Of a stretch of DNA of 64,000 nucleotides, positions 9,361-17,825 are shown piece by piece (position 1 is the first letter of the stretch; each line of letters begins with the position of its first letter). The position numbers and the translations under genes are program-made. Source of the DNA: Sphingobacterium kitahiroshimense (GTDB lineage Bacteria > Bacteroidota > Bacteroidia > Sphingobacteriales > Sphingobacteriaceae); the NCBI RefSeq assembly GCF_025961315.1, contig NZ_JAOQNK010000001.1, positions 496,001-560,000 on the forward strand, given 5' to 3'. Under the pieces are notes generated by a model. It was not told the DNA's origin, made no database searches, and saw nothing but the letters and a program-made list of their open reading frames with translations.

Positions 9361-9681
9361 ATCCTTCTATTTATTGGTGTTACGTGAAAATTGCTTTCGG
9401 TCGTCATGACTACAGGTATAACCTTCTATGATAGTTATTGTTTTTAACTCAGGTCTTTGACAATCTATTTATTTACACCCAGTACAAAAATCCTAATTTA
9501 ATAGAAAATATATGGTATATAAATCACGGAATCTCTTACCAATTTTACTGATTTATCATTACACTGATCGGTGTTATATAAATTTAAACTAGCTCTTTGA
9601 CACCTAAAATAGATAAACTATCAATTTAATTAAACGAAATCAATAAATTTAAAATCAATATATTAATCATGTGTCATATTG
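9361..9681. other. Intergenic region with two TCTTTGACA motifs
   Basis: About 320 bp, AT-rich. TCTTTGACA occurs on the plus strand at 9454-9462 and 9594-9602. It resembles the TTTGACA part of strong Bacteroidota promoters, but no plus-strand gene follows and no TAnnTTTG lies at the right distance. I see no gene here. Confidence 0.35.
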
Positions 9682-10128
9682 TTAATCAGAATTTAAGGTT
9701 TTCCAAGCTTGAAATGTCATTTCGAATTTGATCTCACCTTTTCCATGCATACCCACCTCCTTCCAACCCGCAGTTTTGTAAAATATTGAAGCTCTTGTAC
9801 CGGGTGCAGTTCCCAGCCAAACAGTTTGCTTTGTTTTATTGAAATACCAATTCAGCATAACATCGTGCAGTTGTTTTCCAATGCCCTGTTTTTCATAGTC
9901 TGGATGTACAAACAATGCCCAAATATTATAGTCAACTAGATCAACAATTGAAAAGCCAACGATCCTCTGGTCAATTTCACATATCCAGCCTTTCCCTCTT
10001 CTTATTAAAAAATCTTCACAGTCCTCATCACTTACCAGATTAGGATCTGAAAGCATATTTTCCTTGACGGCATTTCTCACAACTTGTATCTGCGGGATAT
10101 CTCCGACTCTTGCTACTCTAAATTTCAT
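9682..10128 (-). CDS. GNAT family N-acetyltransferase
   Basis: I choose the ATG at 10128 (MKFRVARVGDIPQIQ), which gives the usual 148-residue GNAT. A start at 10179 would add 17 residues that do not belong to the fold. The acetyl-CoA motif is WALFVHPDYEKQGIGKQLHDVM (Q-x-x-G-I-G-K), with a C-terminal substrate strand near APGTRASIFYKTAGW. It likely transfers an acetyl group from acetyl-CoA to an amine; the acceptor is unknown. It lies downstream of a second GNAT gene in the same orientation, with 57 bp between the chosen start and the upstream stop. Confidence 0.85.
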   Translation of the reverse strand: MKFRVARVGDIPQIQVVRNAVKENMLSDPNLVSDEDCEDFLIRRGKGWICEIDQRIVGFSIVDLVDYNIWALFVHPDYEKQGIGKQLHDVMLNWYFNKTKQTVWLGTAPGTRASIFYKTAGWKEVGMHGKGEIKFEMTFQAWKTLNSD

Positions 10129-10185
10129 TTTAATTTTTAATGATTGGTTATTATTGCATTTTCTAGGAATTGTGTTCACGTTAGC

Positions 10186-10623
10186 TTATTTGTATATCGT
10201 AAATTTATTATGAGACAGGTTAAATCCAAGATTTTCATATATGGCAATATTCTCAATTCGCTTTTTGTTTGTGGTTACTTCAATACTTTTTAGGTTATTT
10301 TGATCAGCAATCTCCATAATTTCATCAATCAATTTTCGCCCTATTCCTTTGTTTCTGAAATTCTGTGTTACGTAGAATTCTTGAATTTCGCCGACCAGTC
10401 CACTATGATGTAACAGATACTGCGTATGGAAAGTTATAAATCCCATTTTCCCATCTAAATTTTCAGCAATCAAATAATAATAATTTGGGTTTTTAATATT
10501 GTTATTGAATATCTCTTCAATAATTTCTTTATCTAAGATTTCATTTTCAAGTGCACACAAGCAATCGTAAACAAAGTCAAAATCTGTGCTTTCGATTCTT
10601 CTAATAGATGTAGATAATTCCAT
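10186..10623 (-). CDS. GNAT family N-acetyltransferase
   Basis: A 145-residue GNAT. Motif A is IQEFYVTQNFRNKGIGRKLID (R-N-K-G-I-G-R), the pyrophosphate-binding loop, followed by the V-motif helix and AIYENLGFNLSHNKF near the C-terminus. It is the first gene of a two-GNAT unit. Both share the acetyl-CoA fold but are too different to be a recent duplication. The acceptor is unknown; small-molecule detoxification or protein modification are both possible. Confidence 0.85.
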   Translation of the reverse strand: MELSTSIRRIESTDFDFVYDCLCALENEILDKEIIEEIFNNNIKNPNYYYLIAENLDGKMGFITFHTQYLLHHSGLVGEIQEFYVTQNFRNKGIGRKLIDEIMEIADQNNLKSIEVTTNKKRIENIAIYENLGFNLSHNKFTIYK

Positions 10624-10807
10624 AAATTTTTATTGCAAAAAGTATAATTCAATTTATTTGATTAAAAATGATAATTATAAACGAAAACTCCTAAATAAAC
10701 TGAAACATAAGACTCTATAGAAGCTTTGAAAAGATGCTGGATCATAAGAAAAGGATTTCCGTATTCTTCATCATTTTTTGTATTTTTAAGTTTTAAAAGA
10801 AAAACAA

Positions 10808-11608
10808 ATGCATTATCAAGAGTTCCTTCCAGAAACCTCTTTACAAGACTACATCCGATATTTTTGGGTATTGGAAGACGACACAGATAATTTTAGCGTT
10901 AAGTCATTTAAGATCATCCCAGATGGCATACCTACATTGATCTTTCAAGAAAAGCCAAACCTCTTTTTTGATATGGATGCTCAGGCAGCACCGCAGTTGT
11001 ATATACAAGGGCAGTCAACTAAGTTCACAGAGCATCGCGTTATGGGTAATTTTAGGATTATTGGAGTTTATTTACAGCCAACAGCTTTAAAAACTATTTT
11101 TAATGTAGATGCTTTCGAATTTAATGATCAAAAAGTTCCGCTAGAAGATATTATAACAGAACCAATTCTTCAACAACTTATTAATGCAGTCTCTTTAAAG
11201 CAAAAGATTAAAATTATCTCCAACTTTTTATTAAAACACATAAGCAAAGTAGAGCGCAATACTGAGAAAGCTACAATCGCATCCTTATTTCTTCAAAACG
11301 GAAAAACGCTTAAAGAAACTCAAATAGAAATGAATTTGTCGGAACGCTCGCTCGAGCGATTAATAAAACAATATGTGGGTATGCCTCCAAAAATGTTTTC
11401 AAGAATTATGCGTTTTCAATCTGGTTTAAACATCTTACGACAAGCTGATTTTAACAGTCTTACAGAAATCGCATATCAAAACGAGTATTTTGATCAATCT
11501 CATTATATTAGAGAGTTCAAAGGATTTACTGGGACCAACCCTGAAAGATTCATGCTTAATGCAAACGAAAAGTTGCTGAATTTCCCTCTATGGGATGCTT
11601 CCAAATGA
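10808..11608 (+). CDS. AraC family transcriptional regulator
   Basis: This 266-residue regulator has an N-terminal sensor domain of the DUF6597 type (MHYQEFLPETSLQDYIRYFWV, about residues 1-130) and a C-terminal double helix-turn-helix (about 160-255). The second HTH reads IAYQNEYFDQSHYIREFKGFTGTNPERF, a canonical AraC motif. It is divergent from the GNAT pair and co-directional with a RidA-like gene 180 bp downstream, so those are candidate targets. The ligand is unknown. Confidence 0.88.
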   Translation: MHYQEFLPETSLQDYIRYFWVLEDDTDNFSVKSFKIIPDGIPTLIFQEKPNLFFDMDAQAAPQLYIQGQSTKFTEHRVMGNFRIIGVYLQPTALKTIFNVDAFEFNDQKVPLEDIITEPILQQLINAVSLKQKIKIISNFLLKHISKVERNTEKATIASLFLQNGKTLKETQIEMNLSERSLERLIKQYVGMPPKMFSRIMRFQSGLNILRQADFNSLTEIAYQNEYFDQSHYIREFKGFTGTNPERFMLNANEKLLNFPLWDASK

Positions 11609-11788
11609 TCAAATCCATCCTCTAAATGCTTTCTTTACCAATCTGAATCATTTTTATGTAGAACTGTCGGTTTTATCCAATTCTACAATAAATATCACCT
11701 ATACTTTTGTACTCGAAATAGCTAAGATCTTCCATAACATAGATTTGCATCACTATTTCACAAAATTTATAGTTTTTATTTTAAAAAA

Positions 11789-12196
11789 ATGAGTATGAAA
11801 AACACGCAAAAAGTAACGAGGTTAAACCCTAAAAATGTTCCGGCACCTGTCGGGAACTATTCACATGTTACAATCATTCCTAAAAATTCCAATCTATATA
11901 CTTTTTCTGGTCAGATAGGTATTGATAATAATGGATCCATTCCATCTTCTATAAATGAACAGGTGGCATATACATTTCTAAATATAGGCCAGCTTCTAGA
12001 TAGTCAAAATTTAGCTTCTGATGACGTTATAAAAGTCAACATCTGGGCTACGGAAGAGATTGACTGGAACTTTCTAAATGCAAAATGGGAAGAATTATTC
12101 GGGAAAGTCTATCCCTCGATGACCATTGCTTATGTAAAGGGACTAGGACTTGAGGAACTTAAAATTGAAATTGAAATCTGGGCTGCTCAACAATAA
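11789..12196 (+). CDS. RidA/YjgF family protein lacking the catalytic arginine
   Basis: The 135-residue protein is a RidA-like (YjgF/YER057c/UK114) subunit, expected to form trimers. RidA proper hydrolyses reactive enamine/imine intermediates using an Arg in the motif P-x-R-T/S near residue 105. Here the equivalent stretch is VYPSMTIAYVKGLG, so Met replaces Arg, which argues against imine deaminase activity and for another Rid subfamily. The fold is otherwise recognisable (TFSGQIGIDNNG, DVIKVNIWATEEIDWNFLN). It is downstream of the AraC gene. A long hairpin follows. Confidence 0.82.
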   Translation: MSMKNTQKVTRLNPKNVPAPVGNYSHVTIIPKNSNLYTFSGQIGIDNNGSIPSSINEQVAYTFLNIGQLLDSQNLASDDVIKVNIWATEEIDWNFLNAKWEELFGKVYPSMTIAYVKGLGLEELKIEIEIWAAQQ

Positions 12197-12227
12197 CAAT
12201 TCGAAGCTGAGGTTATTCTTACTACTT

Positions 12228-12274
12228 AAATTAAAGAACTTCTGCTATTTTTTAAGCTGGAGGTTCTTTAATTT
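12228..12274. terminator. Long hairpin after the RidA-like gene
   Basis: AAATTAAAGAAC pairs perfectly with GTTCTTTAATTT, with further partial pairing inside. It lies between convergent genes and could serve both strands. Confidence 0.65.
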
Positions 12275-12481
12275 ATTTAAGAGTCCCACAAATCTGTTGA
12301 TTGCGATAAGAATACCACAGAAAGTCTGTTTTATAGTCCAATGAGCGATCCATATTTTCAAAACCAGATATTTGCCAGTGTAATTTAACAAGATTTCGAT
12401 TGACATACGTTGGATTCGATCGTTTAAGAGTAAATATTGAAACTCTCGCTGAAAATAACCATTCTGTTTTTAAGGAAATTT

Positions 12482-13375
12482 CTACTTATAATATATTTTT
12501 CTGATCAGCTTCTCTTTGATTTCAGGTTCGCAATTGTAATCAATATTTTCGAGGAGTTTTGGTTCTTCTGTTTTAACTAGACTTTTTTTGTTATCCACTT
12601 TTTTACTTGTTGCGACTTTCTTCTTTGCTGGACAATAGGTTTGTTTAATGCGTTCTATCCAATTGCCATTTTTATCATACTGATACAAATACTCATATTC
12701 GCCACCAATTTCAAAATATTCTCCTTTTTGGACATAATCCCATTCTTTACGTTTTTCGTATATAAGCAGATCTTTGTCATTATACTTATACTGATAATTT
12801 GATAAACGGTTTGCTTGATCATACGAGCTTATTTGTCTATCATTTTTAGAAATTTCCAGAATGACTTTTTTACGGAGGAAAGTGTTGTTCTCATGCAGTA
12901 CTTCTTTAATTTTCTGACCTTTTTCATTATAGCTATAATAAAAATCGAGAAAATTACTTGAACATGAACGACTAACTTGTTTATGGGCCACTAGATTTAA
13001 ACTGTCCGTATATTGATACTGAATGACGCAGGTGTCATTTTTAAATTCGTCGATTTCAAGTGTTTTTTCTAATCGGTTCTTGCTGTCATAGAAATTTTGA
13101 TTCGTGTGATATAATGCACCTATTTTATTGTAGTATTTTTCCGCTGTAATATTGTTATTGTCATCATAAAACTCAACAAAACTATTTCGTAAACTTTCTT
13201 TAATCTCTTTCTTATAATTTACTGGGATCGGCCCTCCCATCAAAGAAAGATTTCTTTCGGACATATAATCATTAGTAACAATGAAGTCTATTTTCGTATG
13301 TTCTTGAGTTTGTCCCAAACACAAGGTCTGGAACAACAAAACAACTACAACCAGTAATACGTTTATACTTTTCAT
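12482..13375 (-). CDS. Secreted protein with YD/RHS-like repeats
   Basis: I choose the ATG at 13375, which gives a clear signal peptide (MKSINVLLVVVVLLFQTLCLGQ) ending before TQEH; an upstream start at 13447 adds no recognisable sequence. The mature protein of about 275 residues carries repeated tyrosine-rich strand pairs such as YYSYNEKGQKIKEVL and YQYKYNDKDLLIYEKR, and ends with YEYLYQYDKNGNWIERI. These resemble the YD/RHS-type or toxin-wing beta repeats common in Bacteroidota envelope proteins. No toxin domain is attached. It is a single gene. The function is unknown. Confidence 0.7.
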   Translation of the reverse strand: MKSINVLLVVVVLLFQTLCLGQTQEHTKIDFIVTNDYMSERNLSLMGGPIPVNYKKEIKESLRNSFVEFYDDNNNITAEKYYNKIGALYHTNQNFYDSKNRLEKTLEIDEFKNDTCVIQYQYTDSLNLVAHKQVSRSCSSNFLDFYYSYNEKGQKIKEVLHENNTFLRKKVILEISKNDRQISSYDQANRLSNYQYKYNDKDLLIYEKRKEWDYVQKGEYFEIGGEYEYLYQYDKNGNWIERIKQTYCPAKKKVATSKKVDNKKSLVKTEEPKLLENIDYNCEPEIKEKLIRKIYYK

Positions 13376-13879
13376 AAGCCTAAATAAATCATTGATAACG
13401 ATGTCTATATACAATAAGTATTGATGTAATTTACTGTAAAATTGCACTTTCCATTTTTTTCTTTCGCATCCATATTCTTACAGCGCATATATTTTGCCAA
13501 AGTATACTACCTGATCCGTATATACAAGTAGACTTTGCTTCGTAAAACGCAATTTTCGAACTAGCTTCTATTTACTAAAATACTGTTATTAAATCTGTTT
13601 AAGGAAATAAACTGACTTATTACACGAATTGTAAAACATGTTTCGCGAATTGTAAATCTACTGCTTGGTTTTGATTATTAAATGTATTTTTATTACTGCT
13701 AACAGCAACGATGCACTTTAGATCGCTACTCTAAAACTTATTACTAGTATAACTGCCCAAATGCAGAAAATATCAATAATGCACTAGCGGACTATACAAT
13801 AAAAACTAAAAGTCGTACGGGACTGTTAAAATAACTAAAGAATAGAATCCGGAAAAATAAAACCTAATAAAATCAGGCT
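13376..13879. other. Intergenic region with an 11-bp direct repeat
   Basis: About 500 bp between divergent genes. The word CGAATTGTAAA occurs twice (13625-13635 and 13646-13656), exactly 21 bp apart, i.e. two helical turns, which could be tandem regulator half-sites. No gene or clear promoter is visible. Confidence 0.4.
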
Positions 13880-14503
13880 ATGATAATATTTGGAACAAGA
13901 GCAAAGATCTTAAATTCAAAAGAAATGCTGTCTTACGACTGTGAGAATTGCAATAGCAAAGGGACTGTTACTTTTTTATTTTTAGCCCGCTATTTTCATA
14001 TTTTTTGGATTCCTATTTTTCCAACTTCAAAAAAAGGAATGAGCCAATGCAGTCATTGCAAACAAATTCTATATGCAAATGAAATGAGTCCAAAAATGAA
14101 GCAAGACTATTTCATGGCATCTGCCAAAGCAAAGAGACCAATTACACATTATTTTGGATTATTTGTTATAGGATTGTTATGTTGCATGATCATCTTTACT
14201 ATTTATCAAAATTCGGTTAATGAAACTGAATATTTAGCAAATCCAAAAGTTGATGATCTATACAAAATAGAAAAAAATGATACTTATACGCTGTATAAGG
14301 TTTATGAAGTAAAAGGCGATACTTTGATTTTTAAAACACATAGTATGTCAACGAAAAAGTATTCTGGACTTTCCGACTTGTTAAAGAAATATAAAAATGA
14401 TTATGCAGACGCAACGATAAAATTTACTAAAGATCAAATAAAGTCAATGCAACATGATACAAATAGTAAATTTGGTAAGATTTATAGTATCAAGAGGGAT
14501 TAA
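13880..14503 (+). CDS. Zinc-ribbon membrane protein
   Basis: This 207-residue protein has an N-terminal zinc ribbon formed by C21-x2-C24 and C57-x2-C60, with the intervening HIFWIPIFP motif seen in the zinc-ribbon_15 family. A transmembrane helix (about 90-112, FGLFVIGLLCCMIIFTIYQ) follows, then an extracytoplasmic domain of about 90 residues. The ribbon would be cytoplasmic. These proteins are widespread in Bacteroidota and have no assigned role. A secreted hypothetical gene follows 93 bp downstream. Confidence 0.75.
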   Translation: MIIFGTRAKILNSKEMLSYDCENCNSKGTVTFLFLARYFHIFWIPIFPTSKKGMSQCSHCKQILYANEMSPKMKQDYFMASAKAKRPITHYFGLFVIGLLCCMIIFTIYQNSVNETEYLANPKVDDLYKIEKNDTYTLYKVYEVKGDTLIFKTHSMSTKKYSGLSDLLKKYKNDYADATIKFTKDQIKSMQHDTNSKFGKIYSIKRD

Positions 14504-14536
14504 CTAACGGCTAAAAAATTATCGTTTACTCACGAT
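14504..14536 (+). repeat. Copy A of a short degenerate 3'-end repeat
   Basis: Begins CTAACGGCTAAAAAATTATC and ends GTTTACTCACGAT, directly after the stop codon of the zinc-ribbon gene. It is closely related to copy D at 22564-22593; GTTTnCTCACGA also recurs at 22993-23005 and on the minus strand at 23-34. Confidence 0.4.
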
Positions 14537-14596
14537 CGATCTCTAAGTATAACTAAATGAAGCAATGGCAGTATTTTAATGATTTCCAAAGTATAA

Positions 14597-15370
14597 ATGA
14601 AAAATCTCACAACTCTTTTAGTTTTAATGATTCCTATTTGTCTTTATTCACAAGAAAAAGTAATACTATCTCACACCATTAAGATGTACAATGAAATTGA
14701 GATAAGTTTAGAACTTGAAAATAAGCCCAACGACAGATTTCACCTGATTAAAATAGATACGCTTACTGCGACCTATAATAAGGGACAAATTTTGCACAAT
14801 AATATATTTGAAAATTCTTTCAGACGAGCTAATGTTGTAGCAAGGTACGAACTTGAGGAAAATAAAAAATATCATAAAATTGATATTAAAGGCACGATCA
14901 TATACTTCAAGCCATCAGAAAATAAAAAATCGTATTTCAATTTGGGTAAACTAAAAGGTTTAGAAAAAAACATCAATTTAATAGATAAAAGTGTAGTAAA
15001 AGCAAATCCAACCGTTTATTTTTCAATTGTAGATTCTGCCAACATACAAAAAACATTTCCAGATTTTAGGTATAAAACCAATAATGGGGAGGATTATAAA
15101 AGCATTGATTTCAAGTCTTATGACTTAATGTATGCGTATCGATCTACTAAAAATCAAGATTTAATAATAGCTGTTAATGAAGACTTAGACCACGGTTACA
15201 ATAACCTCACTTTGACAGATAAGCGTACAAATATTAAATATAAGCTGATTAAATTGAAAAAAGATATGGCAGCAACCGAAAAAGAGGAAATCAAAATTGA
15301 ACTGATGATCGAAAATGAGAATTCGATTGAGCAGATACCATTTGATTTCAAAAACGCGAATTTGAAATAG
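14597..15370 (+). CDS. Secreted hypothetical protein
   Basis: A 257-residue protein with a short signal peptide (MKNLTTLLVLMIPICLYSQ). The mature region is mostly beta-strand, lysine-rich, and carries no motif I recognise. It probably resides in the periplasm or on the outer membrane. It follows the zinc-ribbon membrane protein in the same direction and may be co-transcribed with it, although copy A of a short repeat lies between them. A weak hairpin (AAAACC/GGTTTT, 15371-15390) follows the stop. Confidence 0.6.
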   Translation: MKNLTTLLVLMIPICLYSQEKVILSHTIKMYNEIEISLELENKPNDRFHLIKIDTLTATYNKGQILHNNIFENSFRRANVVARYELEENKKYHKIDIKGTIIYFKPSENKKSYFNLGKLKGLEKNINLIDKSVVKANPTVYFSIVDSANIQKTFPDFRYKTNNGEDYKSIDFKSYDLMYAYRSTKNQDLIIAVNEDLDHGYNNLTLTDKRTNIKYKLIKLKKDMAATEKEEIKIELMIENENSIEQIPFDFKNANLK

Positions 15371-15758
15371 AAAACCAATCAGCCGGTTTTAAATAGCTAG
15401 AAGTGCTTGGTATGAGCTATACCTCTACTTTCTTTAACCTGAGATCTCAAGCAACTATCTGATATGTATTCATCATGACCTATGTAAGGTATTGGAAAGC
15501 ATGATGATGTTCGATTTCCCAATCATCATCTATACCCTTTGAATCAAAAACTTCTGCACTGAATTTTTTTATTAGAATTCTTATTCCGAATGCAATCCTG
15601 CACAAGATGTCTTTTTAATTAAGACTGTAAATTAACCTTCAAATAATATGTTAAAAACTAGGGACTATCGAAATCATTAGTTAACTTTAATTGTAATAAC
15701 AGTTTAAATCACTGCATATTATCTCAATATACTTTATTTATAATAATATCATCACGTT
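15371..15758. other. Intergenic region upstream of the aldolase gene
   Basis: About 390 bp. It holds a weak hairpin directly after the preceding gene and, on the minus strand, an open stretch at 15480-15614 that may be a gene remnant. The aldolase promoter must lie in the last 100 bp; TACTTTAT near 15730 is only a partial match to TAnnTTTG. Confidence 0.4.
15480..15614 (-). pseudogene. Possible gene remnant
   Basis: An open minus-strand stretch of 44 codons plus stop, with no start codon. Its translation reads like real protein (for example EVFDSKGIDDDWEIEHHHA) rather than random AT-rich sequence. I cannot name the family. Chance is not excluded. Confidence 0.25.
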
Positions 15759-16817
15759 ATGAATTATAAAAATATTTTATTAGAATTAGGTGCCGAAGGC
15801 GAAAATCTGCTAGGCTTTAATACACCAAAAATTTTGAAGGAACAACTTCACCTTCCCTCCCCAAAATTTATCGATGAGATTTTCCTGCAAAGCAACCGCA
15901 ATCCTCAGGTACTTAGAAATCTTGCGGCACTCTACAAACATGGACATCTGGCTAATACCGGATATTTATCAATATTGCCAATTGATCAAGGGATAGAACA
16001 TACTGCTGGTGCTTCTTTTTCTCCGAACCCTTTGTATTTTGATCCAGAAAATATCATCAAGCTTGCTATCGAAGGTGGTTGTAATGCTGTTGCAACAACT
16101 TTTGGGAATCTTGCTATAATGGCTAGAAAATATGCACATAAAATTCCATTTATCGTTAAAATAAATCATAATGAATTGCTTACTTATCCTACAAAGTATG
16201 ATCAAATTATGTTTGGGAGTATAAAAGATGCTTGGAACTTAGGGGCAACTGCAATAGGTGCTACGATTTACTTTGGTTCAGAAAATTCAAACAGGCAAAT
16301 TGTAGAAGTTGCCGAAGCCTTTGAAAGAGCTCATGAGTTAGGAATGCCCTGCATTTTATGGTGCTATACCCGTAATAATAGTTTTACTAAGGATAACGTT
16401 AATTATGAAGTTGCAGCAGATATTACAGGTCAAGCCAATCATTTAGGTGTAACCATACAGGCTGATATCATTAAGCAAAAACTTCCGGAAAATAACGGCG
16501 GATTCACTACCATTAATTTTGCAAAAAGCAATCCTAAAATGTACACGGATTTATCATCCATGCATCCTATTGACCTTTGCCGTTATCAAGTAGCAAATTG
16601 CTACATGGGCAGAATTGGTCTTATTAATTCAGGAGGTGAATCGAAAGGTGAACGCGATCTTCCTGAGGCTATTAGAACAGCGATTATAAACAAACGAGCC
16701 GGAGGCACAGGGCTAATATTGGGTAGAAAAGCTTTTCAACGTCCGCTCAAAGATGGCATAGAAATTCTTAGAGCGATACAAGATATTTACCTGGATGAAA
16801 CCCTTTCAATCGCATAA
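15759..16817 (+). CDS. fbaB: Class I fructose-bisphosphate aldolase (FbaB/DhnA type)
   Basis: The 352-residue protein cleaves fructose 1,6-bisphosphate to dihydroxyacetone phosphate and glyceraldehyde 3-phosphate through a Schiff base, in the cytoplasm. It is full length for the archaeal-type/FbaB family. Characteristic stretches are [37 protein letters not shown] and [14 protein letters not shown], where the lysine of IIKQK fits the Schiff-base lysine of DhnA-type aldolases. The C-terminal [15 protein letters not shown] is the phosphate-binding region. It is monocistronic, with a terminator hairpin at 16828-16873. Confidence 0.95.
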   Translation: MNYKNILLELGAEGENLLGFNTPKILKEQLHLPSPKFIDEIFLQSNRNPQVLRNLAALYKHGHLANTGYLSILPIDQGIEHTAGASFSPNPLYFDPENIIKLAIEGGCNAVATTFGNLAIMARKYAHKIPFIVKINHNELLTYPTKYDQIMFGSIKDAWNLGATAIGATIYFGSENSNRQIVEVAEAFERAHELGMPCILWCYTRNNSFTKDNVNYEVAADITGQANHLGVTIQADIIKQKLPENNGGFTTINFAKSNPKMYTDLSSMHPIDLCRYQVANCYMGRIGLINSGGESKGERDLPEAIRTAIINKRAGGTGLILGRKAFQRPLKDGIEILRAIQDIYLDETLSIA

Positions 16818-16827
16818 TGTATATCAG

Positions 16828-16873
16828 ATAGGAAAACAGTGCTGTTATGATACATTACAGCATTGTTTCCTAT
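16828..16873. terminator. Terminator after fbaB
   Basis: ATAGGAAAACAGTGCTGT pairs with ACAGCATTGTTTCCTAT, with one bulge, followed by TTAATAT. It lies between convergent genes. Confidence 0.7.
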
Positions 16874-16903
16874 TTAATATATATTCCTAAAATTATTCCA
16901 AGC

Positions 16904-17533
16904 TTAATAAGCAAGCGTAAAACGTTGTTTGATATGTGCGGGTCGTTCCAGCTCATCGAGCAAAGCTACTGCGAAATCGGCTGTAGAAATCTTACTTTCT
17001 CCTTTATCATTAAATAACACTTGATCTTTCCCTAAGCGAAAAACACCTGTACGCGGGCCGGGCTCGATCACCATGGCTGGGCTCAAGACAGACCAATCCA
17101 GGTCGGTCACCTGTTTGATAACATCAAATGCGTCACGTGTAGCAGTAGCACCGTCCTTCCATTCAGCGGGAAATTCTGGAGTATCTAACAATTGTACTCC
17201 GGGTTTTACTTCGAGGCTTCCGGCCCCGCTAACAGCTAATAATCGCGTAATACCTGCTTTTTTCGTAGCATTAATAATAGCTGTGATAGCCTTTACATAG
17301 GTCGATGAGTCATTTGCGCTGTAAGCACTGATAACAGCTTCGTTTCCTTTCAAAAGGCTGACCAACTCCTCTTCTTTTATAACATCTCCTTTATTGACGT
17401 TAAGACGTGGGTTGGAAACCGTTACTTTTTCTGGTTTTCGGACAATAGCGGTTATGTCATGACCTCTACTCAGCGCTTCATTTAAAATAGCTGATCCGAT
17501 AAATCCGGATGCTCCGATGATGGCAACTTTCAT
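16904..17533 (-). CDS. NAD(P)-dependent oxidoreductase, NAD(P)H-binding family
   Basis: A 209-residue Rossmann-fold protein of the NAD(P)H-binding/NmrA-like atypical SDR group. The dinucleotide loop is GASGFIG (residues about 7-13), followed by the basic residue pattern IVRKPEKV that suggests NADP(H) preference. SAYSAN and AVSGAGSLE are strands of the SDR core. Members are often annotated as putative NADH-flavin reductases, but no catalytic Tyr-x3-Lys is apparent, and many act as redox sensors. It is a single gene, divergent from the antiporter. Confidence 0.85.
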   Translation of the reverse strand: MKVAIIGASGFIGSAILNEALSRGHDITAIVRKPEKVTVSNPRLNVNKGDVIKEEELVSLLKGNEAVISAYSANDSSTYVKAITAIINATKKAGITRLLAVSGAGSLEVKPGVQLLDTPEFPAEWKDGATATRDAFDVIKQVTDLDWSVLSPAMVIEPGPRTGVFRLGKDQVLFNDKGESKISTADFAVALLDELERPAHIKQRFTLAY

Positions 17534-17740
17534 AATGATATTTTTTTGTCGTGAATAAGTAATACAGCTCGACCTTACTGTTTGTTTTAATTGTTTAAAA
17601 ATACCATAGTTGGTAATGAAGGCCGGATCTGCTTAATCTGTACGGAATAAAAATTATAGCAACAATCTTTTACACCGCAAACTATTAGATGCTGGATAAA
17701 TATGGAAATTGGAAAAATGCATCACACATTATTTCTATGA

Positions 17741-17785
17741 CAACATTTACAACTCATTTAAATTTTAAATAGGTTGTAAATGTTG
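17741..17785. promoter_or_regulatory. Nested inverted repeat upstream of the Na+/H+ antiporter
   Basis: CAACATTTACAAC (17741-17753) is the perfect reverse complement of GTTGTAAATGTTG (17773-17785). Between them ATTTAA and TTAAAT form a second inverted pair, so the whole 45 bp is a nested palindrome 41-85 bp upstream of the antiporter ATG. It may be a two-dyad operator, or a leader hairpin if transcription starts upstream. Confidence 0.5.
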
Positions 17786-17825
17786 CTAAAAATTTAATAT
17801 ATATTTATGTAACTAAAATTTACAC

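Noticed and set aside
9454..9602. Strong rRNA-type promoters from two TCTTTGACA words
   Set aside because: No TAnnTTTG at proper spacing and no plus-strand gene or RNA gene follows.
11595..11792. 65-codon plus-strand ORF between the AraC and RidA-like genes
   Set aside because: It overlaps both neighbours, has no recognisable domain and a composition like AT-rich intergenic DNA.
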